Part shown: positions 37,501-47,186 of the stretch, one piece after another | Numbering within the stretch: position 1 is the first letter of the stretch | How the letters are laid out: each line of letters begins with the position of its first letter | Assembly: GCA_024643795.1 (NCBI GenBank) | Contig: JAHEMF010000012.1 | Coordinates: forward strand, 1-56,613 | DNA length: 56,613 nt | DNA from: Bacteroidota bacterium | Lineage (GTDB): Bacteria > Bacteroidota > Bacteroidia > AKYH767-A > OLB10 | Reading direction: 5' to 3' | Notes under the pieces: generated by a model | The model's database searches: none | Told to the model about the DNA's origin: nothing | What the model saw: the letters and a program-made list of their open reading frames with translations, nothing else | Translations under genes and position numbers: made by a program

Positions 37501-37525
37501 AAATGCCGGCATCAAGCCGGCATTT
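37501..37525. terminator. Bidirectional terminator between convergent genes
   Basis: AAATGCCGGC (37501-37510) and GCCGGCATTT (37516-37525) form a perfect 10-bp stem with a 5-nt loop, flanked by A tract on the left and T tract on the right, so it can serve both the sulfatase gene (minus) and the 36508 gene (plus). Confidence 0.85.
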
Positions 37526-37544
37526 TTAAATTTCATTCTGTTTA

Positions 37545-39986
37545 TTATTGACTCATCATCACTCTTTTTGCCTCAGCCTCCAAGTCTCTGTATGCTGTGC
37601 CTTCAATGGTTACTCCAACAAACTGAATATTGCCACCTTTGAAAGTTCCGGGTGTTTTATATTCATTGCTCACCGCATCACCACTGTCATATCCTACACA
37701 CAATCCATCGCCTGATAAAGTGAACTTGGCTGGTTGTGTTTTCATTGGTCCTGAAGCTACTTCTTTTTCGTCGATGTATAACTTCATGCTACCCATAGAT
37801 TCACCGTATGGACCTTTATCAGAACGTGTGAATTCCATTCCTAATGTATGTTTACCCGTAGTAAGATTTACGTTTGACACGAATTTCTGTTCTTCAACTC
37901 CAAGAAAATTATAAACATAATACAGCTTCTTGTTTTTAATGAACAATGAATGTCCGCCAAACCTTGAACCATGTGCAAAAAGAACGCCTGATGCACTGTT
38001 GTCTTTGATATCAACATTAGCAAGAATCTTATATGAGCGGCCGCGAATATTCACTGCAACACCTTCCGGAATCGCCGAGGTATGTGGATAATATATGTAT
38101 CGGTCCCGGGGTTTCTCTGCAGATGGCCTTTCAATACCAAGAATTTCGGCAGCTCCTCTGTCATCCAGCGGTAACACATTATTCTTGTCGGCCTCAGCAA
38201 ACCATGTATCAATCATCTCCTTAAGTTTTTCAGGATTCTCTTTTGCTAGGTTTTTGCTTTCTGAACGGTCTTCTGCTACATTGTAGAGCTCCCATTCATC
38301 CTTATCAAAGTTGCCTTTGCCGGTAAGCGGAGCATGTACTGCAGAAGCTTTCCAGCCATCCTTCCAGATGCCTCTGGTGCCTAGCATGCTGTAGTATTGA
38401 ACATGTTTTTGGGTGGCATCGTCAGGCTTGGCATCAAATGAATACTTCATAGACACACCTGATAACGGAGTTTGATTAACACCGTTATATACCTCAGGCA
38501 TTTCAATTCCACATATTTCAAGCAATGTGGGAACTATATCAACCGAATGGTGATATTGATTTCTGATCTCACCTCTTGCTTTGATTCCTTTAGGCCATGA
38601 GATCACCATTGGATCGTTAGTGCCTCCTGCGTATTGCGAATAACGTTTGAACATCTTAAAAGGTGCAGAAAATGCTGCTGCCCATCCTGTTGGGAAGTGA
38701 TTGTATGTATCAGGGCCGCCCAATACATCCATATATTTCAGGTTCTCACTTAAGTCATCAGGATATCCGTTAAAGAACTTATTCTCATTCACTGAGCCGT
38801 TCGGACTACCTTCACCCGAGGCACCATTATCAGCTGCATATAATACTATGGTGTTCTCTAACTGCCCCGATTCTTCAAGATAATCAATGATCCTTCCAAC
38901 CTGCACATCGGTATATTCCGAAAACCCTGCATATACTTCTGCCATTCTTGAGAAAAGTTTCTTCTCATCCGCACTTAGCTCATCCCAGGGTTTAACGTAA
39001 TCGCCCGGGTTGGCCATGTTCTCAGGCATCGGGTTGAAAGCAGTCATGGCAGTATTCTCTGGAATGACACCTTTTTCTTTCATTCGGGTAACCACCCACT
39101 CACGGTAGGCGTCATAACCATCATCAAATTTCCCTTTGTATTTATCAGCATATTCCTTTGGCGAATGGTGAGGAGCATGATTGGCTCCCGGGTTGAACCA
39201 CAGGAACCAGGGCTTAGATGGATTGGTCGCTTGCTGATCCCTTAACATTTCAATCGATTTGTCGGCAAGGTCTTTTGAAAGGTGATAGCCATCTTCAGGA
39301 CCATAAGGTGCCTCAATAAAATGGTTGTCTTCAACCAGGTCTGGATACCAGTTGTTGGTCTCTCCTCCCAGGAATCCGTAAAACCTGTCAAATCCCATTT
39401 GAGTAGGCCACTCCGAACGGCTTGCACCGGGTGCTACATCCGGTTCAGGTACATTATGATTTTTACCTATCCAGAATGTACTCCAGCCGTTATCTCTGAG
39501 GATCTGTGGAAATGTTGCGCAATTGTCAGGGATCCTTCCACTAGCACCGGGGAAGCCATCGGCCGCCTCGGTGATAGCTGCCATTCCGTTCAAATGATGA
39601 TTCCTTCCCGTAAGGATCGTAGATCTTGTAGGCGAACACAATGCCGTGGTGTGCCACTGCGTGTACGTTAAACCGTTAGCAGCTAGCTTATCAAGAGTAG
39701 GCATGTTTATTCTGCCTCCATATGGCGACCATGCGCCCAACCCTGTATCGTCATACAACACAAAAAGAATGTTAGGTGAACCTTCAGGAGCAGATTTAGG
39801 TGTAAACGGTTCCCAGTCTGCTTTGGAGTCACGTACATCTAATTTGATAACGCCGTTGAAATTGTTTTTGTCAGCCTTAGGCTTGTCCGGTTTGTTAGCG
39901 TTTTGATCACAACTTGTTACAACAGATGTGAGTGCAAAAAAAGCTGAAACCGCAAAAAATCTGGACAGATTAATACTGGTTTTCAT
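37545..39986 (-). CDS. Sulfatase lipoprotein (arylsulfatase type)
   Basis: 813 residues. Lipobox VVTSC gives lipidated Cys26. The catalytic signature is LCSPTRSTILTGRN with Cys117, the residue converted to formylglycine, so activity needs a maturation enzyme (not in this window). Metal-ligand Asp79/Asp80 in LYDDTG, and DNGASGEGSPNG further on. A C-terminal extension (about 600-813) of beta-type sequence is typical of the long arylsulfatase branch. Hydrolyses sulfate esters, probably in the periplasm or at the surface; substrate unknown. No SusC/SusD pair or other polysaccharide genes are adjacent; the dienelactone hydrolase gene just upstream may be co-transcribed (25-nt gap). Confidence 0.92.
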   Translation of the reverse strand: MKTSINLSRFFAVSAFFALTSVVTSCDQNANKPDKPKADKNNFNGVIKLDVRDSKADWEPFTPKSAPEGSPNILFVLYDDTGLGAWSPYGGRINMPTLDKLAANGLTYTQWHTTALCSPTRSTILTGRNHHLNGMAAITEAADGFPGASGRIPDNCATFPQILRDNGWSTFWIGKNHNVPEPDVAPGASRSEWPTQMGFDRFYGFLGGETNNWYPDLVEDNHFIEAPYGPEDGYHLSKDLADKSIEMLRDQQATNPSKPWFLWFNPGANHAPHHSPKEYADKYKGKFDDGYDAYREWVVTRMKEKGVIPENTAMTAFNPMPENMANPGDYVKPWDELSADEKKLFSRMAEVYAGFSEYTDVQVGRIIDYLEESGQLENTIVLYAADNGASGEGSPNGSVNENKFFNGYPDDLSENLKYMDVLGGPDTYNHFPTGWAAAFSAPFKMFKRYSQYAGGTNDPMVISWPKGIKARGEIRNQYHHSVDIVPTLLEICGIEMPEVYNGVNQTPLSGVSMKYSFDAKPDDATQKHVQYYSMLGTRGIWKDGWKASAVHAPLTGKGNFDKDEWELYNVAEDRSESKNLAKENPEKLKEMIDTWFAEADKNNVLPLDDRGAAEILGIERPSAEKPRDRYIYYPHTSAIPEGVAVNIRGRSYKILANVDIKDNSASGVLFAHGSRFGGHSLFIKNKKLYYVYNFLGVEEQKFVSNVNLTTGKHTLGMEFTRSDKGPYGESMGSMKLYIDEKEVASGPMKTQPAKFTLSGDGLCVGYDSGDAVSNEYKTPGTFKGGNIQFVGVTIEGTAYRDLEAEAKRVMMSQ

Positions 39987-40011
39987 AATGGTTTGGAATT
40001 GAGTGAATGTA

Positions 40012-40854
40012 TTAGTGGTTAAAGTTTTTATTTATAAATGCTATGGCCATCCTGCTGGCATCAGCACTGGCTTCTTTATCAAAATTAGGATTGCTTGGAT
40101 TGGCAAATGCATGAACAGCATCGTACCATTTTAAAGTTAATGGTTTGTTGAGTGCGTTCATATTTTTTTCAAACTCATCAACAACTTCCTGATTCACCCA
40201 ACCATCCCGTGAAGCAAAGATGCCAAGTACAGGAGCATTCAGCTTTTCAAGCTTTTTCGCGTCCTTTTCGGGAATACCATAATACATGACACACCCAACT
40301 GATTTGTCACCTGCCAGCAACGTTCCCTGTAACGACCACCCTCCTCCAAAGCACCAGCCAATAGTTTGGATACGTGATCCCTCACCACAAAACCCGACAG
40401 CACCATTTACTATTGCCACCGCTCTTTTTTCATTGACAGATTGCATTAGCTTGGCCGCAGCATCTGCATTATCAGCGGTGCGTCCGTCATAGAGATCCAC
40501 ACCAATGATATTCACATTGTCAATCATGATCGCAAGTCGTTCACATTCTTTGCGGATATGGTTGTTGAGTCCCCACCATTCATGAAAAACGATTAAATAA
40601 TCTTTTGTTGGTATATCTGCCATCACCACATATGCGCGCCCTGTGATACCATCAGGGGTAGGAAATGTTATATCCTTGCCCAGTCCGGGAGTAAAATTGA
40701 TGGGTTCAGGAGCATCATGCGCCGAACGAAATTCACTTTTATCACCTAGCATGGCAAACTCCTGCGTTGCGGTAGAACAACACGAGCGAGGTTTTTGAGC
40801 AAATACAATAAATGGCAACATCAGCATAGCTGTTACGAAGGCATATTTTTTCAT
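40012..40854 (-). CDS. Exported dienelactone hydrolase family protein
   Basis: 280 residues. Signal peptide ends VFAQ (residue 20), so unlike classical cytoplasmic dienelactone hydrolases this one is exported. The alpha/beta hydrolase triad is complete: Cys168 in GWCFGGG, Asp217 in SRDGWV and His248 in VHAFANP; FHEWWGLN carries the conserved E. The substrate is probably an ester or lactone other than dienelactone. Directly upstream of the sulfatase gene on the same strand; a joint role in degrading sulfated, esterified polymers is speculation. Confidence 0.88.
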   Translation of the reverse strand: MKKYAFVTAMLMLPFIVFAQKPRSCCSTATQEFAMLGDKSEFRSAHDAPEPINFTPGLGKDITFPTPDGITGRAYVVMADIPTKDYLIVFHEWWGLNNHIRKECERLAIMIDNVNIIGVDLYDGRTADNADAAAKLMQSVNEKRAVAIVNGAVGFCGEGSRIQTIGWCFGGGWSLQGTLLAGDKSVGCVMYYGIPEKDAKKLEKLNAPVLGIFASRDGWVNQEVVDEFEKNMNALNKPLTLKWYDAVHAFANPSNPNFDKEASADASRMAIAFINKNFNH

Positions 40855-40982
40855 AAAAATTAGATTTTTGGTTATGAAAGGTCCAGAAGATCATAAAGAT
40901 AGTATAATCTGTAAAAAGTTGACTATCACCCCCATTCATTCAATTAATTCCTTATTTTGCGTTCCCTTTGGCTATAAAGCGC

Positions 40983-41387
40983 ATGAATTACTGGCTTGTA
41001 AAATCAGAACCTACGGTTTACTCATGGGATGAATTCCTTGATGACGGAGAAACAGTGTGGGATGGGGTAAGAAACTACGCTGCCAGGATGCACCTTAACG
41101 CTATGAAAAAAGGTGATGAGGTAATGTATTACCACAGCCGCGAAGGGTTGGAAGTAGTGGGGGTAGCCAAAGTTACCAAACCGGCATATCAGGACCCAAC
41201 AACCGATGATGACCGATGGGTAGCCGTGAACCTGAAGCCGAGTAAAACTTTGAAAAAGCCTGTGTTGTTGGCAGATATAAAAAAAGAAAAAAAGTTGGCT
41301 AACATAGGTTTGGTTCGCATTGGAAGGCTTTCTGTAATGCCATTGACTAAAATTGAATTTGATACGCTCATTAAAATGGGCAGCTGA
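40983..41387 (+). CDS. EVE-domain protein (THYN1-like)
   Basis: 134 residues from ATG 40983, giving MNYWLVKSEPTVYSWDEF, the family's normal start (the ATG at 40968 adds five residues next to the likely promoter). Single EVE domain: WDGVRNYAARMHLNAMKKGDEVMYYHS and GVAKVTKPAYQDPT. EVE domains belong to the PUA-like fold and can bind modified bases such as 5-methylcytosine; no restriction genes are nearby. Followed by the receptor gene 16 nt downstream. Confidence 0.92.
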   Translation: MNYWLVKSEPTVYSWDEFLDDGETVWDGVRNYAARMHLNAMKKGDEVMYYHSREGLEVVGVAKVTKPAYQDPTTDDDRWVAVNLKPSKTLKKPVLLADIKKEKKLANIGLVRIGRLSVMPLTKIEFDTLIKMGS

Positions 41388-41403
41388 AATAATAGACCAT
41401 CAG

Positions 41404-43728
41404 ATGAAACAACATTTTTCATTACCACTTTTTTGTTCAGGAATATTGTTCACTTTGATCTTGGTTTCATTTCAAACGGCAGCTCAACAATCGGCCAACG
41501 TAAGAGGGTTTGTATATACCGAAGAAACAGGTGAGGCAGTTCTTTTTACTAATGTATATCTTAAAGGTACAACCTATGGAGCTGCTACCGACGTTAATGG
41601 TTTTTATTCCATTACTAAAGTACCTCCAGGAAAATATACACTTACGGTTACCTCAGTAGAGTTTGATACGTTGGAAACAGATATAGAGCTCAGGTCGGGT
41701 GAAATAGCAACACGCAAATTGTATGTGAAGAAAAGAGTGGTGCAGATAGGTACTATTGATATCTCAGCCGAAAAGCAGGAAAGGCAAACAGAAGTCAAGG
41801 TATCAGTTAACAGCATTACTCCAAGAGAATTAAAACAGGTGCCTACCATTGGTGGTGACCCCGACCTGGTTCAGTATCTCCAGGTGCTTCCCGGTGTAGT
41901 ATTTTCAGGCGATCAGGGTGGTCAGCTCTACATCCGCGGAGGAACACCGGTGCAAAATAAGGTGTTGCTCGATGGTATGGTTATTTATAATCCGTTCCAC
42001 TCAATAGGACTCTTTTCAGTTTTTGATACCGATATCATCCGTAACGCTGATGTTTATGCAGGTGGATTTGGTGCAGAATACGGAGGAAGAATATCTTCGG
42101 TGATGGATATTAAAACACGCGATGGAAATAAGAAAAGGCTGGCTGGAAAACTTTCTGCAAATACTTTCACATCTAAATTGATGTTTGAAGGTCCGCTTAA
42201 GAAACCTAAAAAGCAGGGTGACGGTGATATATCATTTATCCTTTCCGCAAAAACTTCTTACCTCGACAGATCATCAAAAGAGCTGTATTCTTACATTGAT
42301 GAGAACGGACTTCCATACAGCTTTAACGACTTTTACGGAAAGATAGTAACCAACAATGCCAACGGTAGCAGACTAAATGTATTCGGTTTCAGTTTCGATG
42401 ATAAGGCGATCTATGAAGATATATCTGAATACAAGTGGAAGTCTTCCGGATTTGGTTCAAGCTTTGTGATAGTTCCGGGACAATCAACCGTACTCATTGA
42501 CGGGAACTTCGCCTTTTCGCAATATAAAATAACACTTACTGAAGCTGATAACAGGCCAAGATCAAGCCTGGTTAATGGATTTAACCTGGGGATGAACTTC
42601 ACTTATTTCATTAATCAGGATCAGATCAAATACGGAATAGAAGCACTGGGATTCAAAACAGATTACGAATTCTACAATTTTTTAGGAACAAAAGTTGAAC
42701 AGGAAGAAAATACTACAGAGTTAGGTTCTTATATCACATTCAGAAAACTGGCCGGTAAATTTGTGATCGAGCCCGGGTGCAGATTCCACTATTATGCATC
42801 ATTATCAGAGTTGTCTACAGAACCCCGTATTGGTGTAAAATATAACATTACTGACAACATCAGGCTTAAAGCTGCGGGCGGTATTTATGCGCAAAACCTC
42901 CTAAGTACAGTTTCTGACCGCGATGTGGTGAATCTGTTCTATGGATTTCTCTCAGGACCTTCCACACTTCCAAAAACATTCAGGGGCGACGAAGTTACTT
43001 CACGATTACAAAAAGCTAATCATCTTATAGGTGGTATTGAATATGACTTTCCAATTAATTTAACGTTGAATGTGGAGGCGTATATCAAAAACTTCACCCA
43101 GTTAACTAATGTTAACCGTGATAAACTGTTTGAAGACATTGCAGCTAATTTTGATGAACCGGAGATCTATCGAAAGGATTATATTGTTGAAACAGGATTG
43201 GCGAAAGGAGTGGATGTTTCAATAAAATATGAATACAAACGCATATATATATGGGCGGTATATTCACTGGGTTTTGTAACTCGTCAGGATGAGTTCAGAG
43301 ATTATGTGCCCCACTTCGACAGAAGGCATAACGTGAATCTGGTAGGATCTATAACCTTTGGTAAAAAGCTCGATTGGCAGTTTGATGCAAGGTGGAATTT
43401 CGGAAGTGGATTCCCATTCACCCAAACGCAGGGATTTTACCCATATCTGGATTTTACCGGTGGACTTAATGTAGACTATACTTCTGAAAATGCTGAGCTA
43501 GGAATTTTATATGGTCCGCTTAATGAATCAAGATTACCATATTACCATCGACTTGATGTTTCACTCAAGAAAACTTTTGCTGTGGCAAAGAATTCGGTGT
43601 TGGAAGTTACTGCATCAGTAGTGAATGTGTACGACAGGTCTAATATCTTTTATCAGGATCGTGTGACCTACGAAAGAGTTGATCAGCTCCCTATTCTTCC
43701 CAGCTTAGGAGCGAGCATTACTTTTTAA
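41404..43728 (+). CDS. TonB-dependent receptor
   Basis: 774 residues from ATG 41404 (signal peptide ending TAAQ); the ATG at 41353 overlaps the EVE gene. N-terminal CarboxypepD_reg-like domain (NVRGFVYTEETGEAVLFTNVYLKGTTYGAATDVNGFYSI), then a plug domain (DPDLVQYLQVLPGV, GGQLYIRGGTPVQNKVLLDGMVIYNPFHS) and a long beta barrel ending in GASITF. Outer-membrane importer powered by TonB. No SusD gene follows, so it is not a standard polysaccharide locus; the ligand is unknown. Its stop codon overlaps that of the convergent gene. Confidence 0.93.
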   Translation: MKQHFSLPLFCSGILFTLILVSFQTAAQQSANVRGFVYTEETGEAVLFTNVYLKGTTYGAATDVNGFYSITKVPPGKYTLTVTSVEFDTLETDIELRSGEIATRKLYVKKRVVQIGTIDISAEKQERQTEVKVSVNSITPRELKQVPTIGGDPDLVQYLQVLPGVVFSGDQGGQLYIRGGTPVQNKVLLDGMVIYNPFHSIGLFSVFDTDIIRNADVYAGGFGAEYGGRISSVMDIKTRDGNKKRLAGKLSANTFTSKLMFEGPLKKPKKQGDGDISFILSAKTSYLDRSSKELYSYIDENGLPYSFNDFYGKIVTNNANGSRLNVFGFSFDDKAIYEDISEYKWKSSGFGSSFVIVPGQSTVLIDGNFAFSQYKITLTEADNRPRSSLVNGFNLGMNFTYFINQDQIKYGIEALGFKTDYEFYNFLGTKVEQEENTTELGSYITFRKLAGKFVIEPGCRFHYYASLSELSTEPRIGVKYNITDNIRLKAAGGIYAQNLLSTVSDRDVVNLFYGFLSGPSTLPKTFRGDEVTSRLQKANHLIGGIEYDFPINLTLNVEAYIKNFTQLTNVNRDKLFEDIAANFDEPEIYRKDYIVETGLAKGVDVSIKYEYKRIYIWAVYSLGFVTRQDEFRDYVPHFDRRHNVNLVGSITFGKKLDWQFDARWNFGSGFPFTQTQGFYPYLDFTGGLNVDYTSENAELGILYGPLNESRLPYYHRLDVSLKKTFAVAKNSVLEVTASVVNVYDRSNIFYQDRVTYERVDQLPILPSLGASITF

Positions 43729-44249
43729 AATTCCAATAATCTTTGAATATGAGTGTCAAGAGCTCTGGAAGTGGGCTCGTGTATTATCTTGCCACCCTCA
43801 TTCATTAGGTCCTCAACTTTTGAGATGGGCAAACTGCCGGGCATTACCGTTACCCGCATATGTTGAAGTATTCCTGTGAGATGATCCATCCCCCTGAGGT
43901 TGCCTGCCCGGCCAGTGGCCACTCCAACCAAAGCAGCTTTCTTATTGTGAAAGGCTTTCTTCACGTCTAGTCCATCGATCAATAATTTCAGGATGCCAGG
44001 CAAGCTGCCATTATATTCTGGTAGTATGAAAATGAACTTATTAGTATCGTTGAAGTATTTGCTCTGTGTTTTTTCAACTGTATCCGAATGCCGGTCGTAC
44101 ATGGTAGGAACAATGAAGTCGTAACTCAGATCTTCAAGAGATAAAAACTGCGTGTCGGGATCTTTGGCTGACAACCTGTTATAATATTCACGAGCTATCA
44201 GTAAAGTGTTCGAGTTAGTTTTGTTGGTTCCGGAAATTACAAGATTCAT
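43725..44249 (-). CDS. NADPH-dependent FMN reductase family protein
   Basis: 174-residue flavodoxin-like protein. The FMN phosphate loop is SGTNKTNSNT at the N-terminus, and the isoalloxazine-binding PEYNGSLPGILKLLIDGL is near residues 80-97; GVATGRAGNLRGMDHL completes the pattern. Cytoplasmic; reduces flavins, quinones or chromate in relatives. Its stop overlaps the receptor's stop through a shared TTAA. Confidence 0.88.
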   Translation of the reverse strand: MNLVISGTNKTNSNTLLIAREYYNRLSAKDPDTQFLSLEDLSYDFIVPTMYDRHSDTVEKTQSKYFNDTNKFIFILPEYNGSLPGILKLLIDGLDVKKAFHNKKAALVGVATGRAGNLRGMDHLTGILQHMRVTVMPGSLPISKVEDLMNEGGKIIHEPTSRALDTHIQRLLEF

Positions 44250-44308
44250 AAGCTGTTAATGCACTATTAACAATCAGGATGCCGGAAAGTTACCCCATAG
44301 GTTTTAAT

Positions 44309-44333
44309 AAAAAAAATCCCCATGAGGGGATTT
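44309..44333 (-). terminator. Terminator of DUF2267 gene
   Basis: On the minus strand AAATCCCC/GGGGATTT (44333-44326 with 44321-44314), 4-nt loop, then a run of eight or more T. It lies 24 nt past the DUF2267 stop and upstream of the FMN reductase gene. Confidence 0.8.
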
Positions 44334-44356
44334 GAAATAAGAAGATCACTTTCTGA

Positions 44357-44806
44357 TCAAGAGGGATTGACCTGTGCTTGAACAATCAGTTGTAAGTCTT
44401 CAGGCAGAACTTCCAATATATTATTAACCTCGCCGGGTGAGATATGATTGGATAATACTCTGAATACAGCAATGATTGCAGACTTAACTTCTTCCTGGTC
44501 TGAAAAATCTTTCCATGCAGAAGCGTCATCTTCTTTGATCACCTCACTGATAAAATCAGAAATGTGTTTTAGTTTATCGAATTGCAACGACATTTTCCAT
44601 CCATCTACATACACTGCTTTCAATACCATAGGCAATTGTGCAATAAAGTGGAATGATTCTTCTATGGTTAGCCTGTTCCTCAGTGCTCTCAGAACTGAGC
44701 GGGTGATGCGACTCGCCTTGTCGGTGTCGTCAGTGTTCAACTCTCTGGCGACCTCATCAATGAATTCATAACCTTTTCTGGCGTAAGAATAGAAATGTAA
44801 AGACAT
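44357..44806 (-). CDS. DUF2267 domain protein
   Basis: 149 residues from ATG 44806 (MSLHFYSYARKGYEFIDEVARELN); the in-frame ATG at 44845 adds an atypical 13-residue N-terminus. All-helical, with two similar halves (SRITRSVLRALRNRLTIEESFHFIAQLPMVLKAVYVDGW and VKSAIIAVFRVLSNHISPGEVNNILEVLPEDLQ), the hallmark of DUF2267. Function is not established. Monocistronic with its own terminator. Confidence 0.88.
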   Translation of the reverse strand: MSLHFYSYARKGYEFIDEVARELNTDDTDKASRITRSVLRALRNRLTIEESFHFIAQLPMVLKAVYVDGWKMSLQFDKLKHISDFISEVIKEDDASAWKDFSDQEEVKSAIIAVFRVLSNHISPGEVNNILEVLPEDLQLIVQAQVNPS

Positions 44807-44904
44807 AAGTTTCGTTGTTTTGATACAAATGTACCCCAGCCACACCTGTTGGCAAGGTGATCATGGTCACAAATGGTGCATGACTTTTGTCATGCAAAAA
44901 AAAT

Positions 44905-44926
44905 CCCGGCCATTTTAGTGGCCGGG
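44905..44926 (-). terminator. Terminator of acyl-CoA dehydrogenase gene
   Basis: CCCGGCC/GGCCGGG stem (44905-44911, 44920-44926), followed on the minus strand by eight T. It is 46 nt past the dehydrogenase stop. Confidence 0.85.
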
Positions 44927-44972
44927 TAAGGTCCGGTTCATTGAGGTATTCAGAAACGGTTCCTTTGTTTTA

Positions 44973-46112
44973 TCAGGCAAGGATTTCCCTTGCAATAACC
45001 AGCTTCTGGATCTCTGAAGTTCCTTCACCGATGGTACAAAGCTTGGAATCGCGGTAAAATTTCTCTACCGGAAAATCTTTTGTGTAGCCGTATCCGCCAA
45101 AGATCTGAACCGCTTCAGTGGAAGCTTCTACCGCTACTTCAGAAGCATAATATTTTGCAAAAGCCGACTGCCGTGTCACTTTCTGACCACGGTTTTTTAG
45201 ATCTGCTGCTTGCATAGTAAGCAATTCAGCAGCCTCTATCTTGGTAGCCATATCGGCAAGCTTGAATGCGATGGCCTGGAAATTACCGATCGGTTGTCCA
45301 AACTGCTCACGCTCCTTAGCATATTTCAGTGAAGCTTCATAGGCTCCCTTTGCAATTCCCAGTGACAACGCAGCAATGGAAATACGTCCCCCGTCCAGCA
45401 CCTTCATTGCCTGAATAAATCCCTCACCTACATTTCCTAATACCTGGCTTTGAGGGATACGGCAGTCTTCGAAGATCATCTCAGCAGTTTCACTTGCCCG
45501 CATGCCCAGTTTATTTTCCTTTTTACCACCCTTAAATCCCGGGGTTCCTCTTTCTACCACAAATGCTGTGATACCGCGAGAGTCAAGTAATTCACCTGTA
45601 CGGGCAAGCACAACAGCAACATCTCCTGTAATACCATGTGTTATCCAGTTCTTAGCACCATTTAACACCCAGTGATCGCCATCTTTTTTGGCAACACAAC
45701 GCATACGCATAGCATCACTACCAGTATTCGCCTCCGTTAGTCCCCAGGCACCTATCCACTCTGCAGTTGCCAACTTGGGAAGATATTTCTTTTTTTGTTC
45801 ATCATTTCCGAACTGCATGATATGTCCGGTGCATAATGAATTATGAGCAGCCATTGATAACCCAATGGAACCACAAACTTTTGCCAACTCAGTTATTGCT
45901 GTAACGTATTCCAAATAACCAAAACCTGATCCGCCAAGTTCTGCCGGTACTAATACACCCATCAGTCCTAATTCACCGAGTTGTTTAAAAACCTCTACAG
46001 GGAATTCCTGTGATTCATCCCACTCCATCATGCGGGGTTTAATATTCTTTTCGGCAAAATCCTGGATGGTCTTTGCAATTAGCTTTTGGTTTTCGTTGGT
46101 ATCGAAATTCAT
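44973..46112 (-). CDS. Acyl-CoA dehydrogenase
   Basis: 379 residues from ATG 46112 (MNFDTNENQKLIAKTIQDFAEKNI). FAD-dependent; introduces the alpha-beta double bond in acyl-CoA during fatty-acid or branched-chain amino-acid oxidation. Family features: GLTEANTGSDAMRM and the C-terminal IFGGYGYTKDFPVEKFYRD, IGEGTSEIQKLVIAREIL with the catalytic Glu in the EGTSE segment, as in the short/butyryl-CoA type. Electron-transfer flavoprotein genes are not adjacent. Chain-length preference cannot be determined by eye. Confidence 0.93.
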   Translation of the reverse strand: MNFDTNENQKLIAKTIQDFAEKNIKPRMMEWDESQEFPVEVFKQLGELGLMGVLVPAELGGSGFGYLEYVTAITELAKVCGSIGLSMAAHNSLCTGHIMQFGNDEQKKKYLPKLATAEWIGAWGLTEANTGSDAMRMRCVAKKDGDHWVLNGAKNWITHGITGDVAVVLARTGELLDSRGITAFVVERGTPGFKGGKKENKLGMRASETAEMIFEDCRIPQSQVLGNVGEGFIQAMKVLDGGRISIAALSLGIAKGAYEASLKYAKEREQFGQPIGNFQAIAFKLADMATKIEAAELLTMQAADLKNRGQKVTRQSAFAKYYASEVAVEASTEAVQIFGGYGYTKDFPVEKFYRDSKLCTIGEGTSEIQKLVIAREILA

Positions 46113-46150
46113 GTTTGTATTATTAATAAGAGGATCGGCTTTTAACAATA

Positions 46151-46169
46151 AAGCCCCATACGGGGTTTT
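46151..46169 (-). terminator. Likely terminator of helix-hairpin-helix gene
   Basis: A short CCCC/GGGG hairpin with 3-4-nt loop flanked by A and T runs in the 64-bp gap between the two minus-strand genes. Confidence 0.5.
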
Positions 46170-46176
46170 AGATGTG

Positions 46177-47097
46177 TCAGTCTAACTTTAAATAGGGTGC
46201 AATTTTAGTACATAAATCCTCATTTAGCAAACCCGCTCTGCATACAGATGCCAGATCTGTAAATGGACCATGGCTTTGCTGGTATGCACGTAACCTATTG
46301 ATTATCTTGAATTTGAGATATGGATGGTAGAGTGAATCCCTTATAGTTGGGTTTATATGGATAGGAGTTATTGTTGTGGTATCAACCCTGATCATGGGTT
46401 TGATAAGCAAAAACACTGTTGAATCCATCCCATATACTTCCAGAAGCTGTTCAAGGTTGTAGAAACCACCCAGCAAGGACCGGTATTTGATGATCCTCTG
46501 GGCTCGCTTCGGGCCAATTTGAGGAAGTTTTTCCAACTCTAGTTGAGTTGCCGAGTTGAGTTCAACCAATGGACGTGCATCATTTAATTCAGGCTTATCC
46601 CATTTGTATATGGGCGACGATGATGTATGTATAAAAATATAAGGTTCAAGCCTTTGGTAATCAGATGACCGGAAGCCATAGATCTTCATCAAGTCTGACT
46701 TTTCACTGAACTTACCGCCCTTTGATAGGTATTTTATGATGCGCTGAGCAATATATACCGGGACTCCCATTTTTATCCATTGCTGTTCTTCAATTGAATT
46801 TGGATCAAATGAATTTAGTACAGGATTAATTTTGATTGATGACTCGTCGTCAGAAACAGCTAGATCTTTAATTTGACTGAGGTTGACTGATCGTTCATCC
46901 GATTGCTGGGGAGTTGAGGATAAAAGTTCATCACCTGTTGGTTCATCGTCTTGTAGATCACTCCTTCGGTTGTGTGTAAACAACACTATCAGGATCTGAA
47001 TAGTTAGAATACATAGTAAGATGATGTTACCGCGCAATTCACGACGGGTCATGGTGAGGTAGGTCCGTACAAAAGACCTCAGAAAACGAAAAGCCAT
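46177..47097 (-). CDS. Membrane-anchored helix-hairpin-helix (ComEA-like) protein
   Basis: 306 residues from ATG 47097 (MAFRFLRSFVRTYLT); a start at MTRRELRGN, 15 residues later, is also possible. One membrane helix (about 20-40, GNIILLCILTIQILIVLF) is followed by an acidic linker and three HhH modules: FDPNSIEEQQWIKMGVPVYIAQRIIKYL, ELNSATQLELEKLPQIGPKRAQRIIKYR, and HINPTIRDSLYHPYLKFKIINRL. The second is closest to ComEA, which binds incoming DNA in natural transformation. A DNA-uptake role is possible, but Bacteroidota have many such proteins of unknown role. Confidence 0.85.
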   Translation of the reverse strand: MAFRFLRSFVRTYLTMTRRELRGNIILLCILTIQILIVLFTHNRRSDLQDDEPTGDELLSSTPQQSDERSVNLSQIKDLAVSDDESSIKINPVLNSFDPNSIEEQQWIKMGVPVYIAQRIIKYLSKGGKFSEKSDLMKIYGFRSSDYQRLEPYIFIHTSSSPIYKWDKPELNDARPLVELNSATQLELEKLPQIGPKRAQRIIKYRSLLGGFYNLEQLLEVYGMDSTVFLLIKPMIRVDTTTITPIHINPTIRDSLYHPYLKFKIINRLRAYQQSHGPFTDLASVCRAGLLNEDLCTKIAPYLKLD

Positions 47098-47186
47098 AGT
47101 GTTTTTATTAATGGTTGAAAAGGTTGATAAGAAAAGTATGGTCAACAAAAAAAATAAAGAACATTCAATTAATGCAACACAGGATG

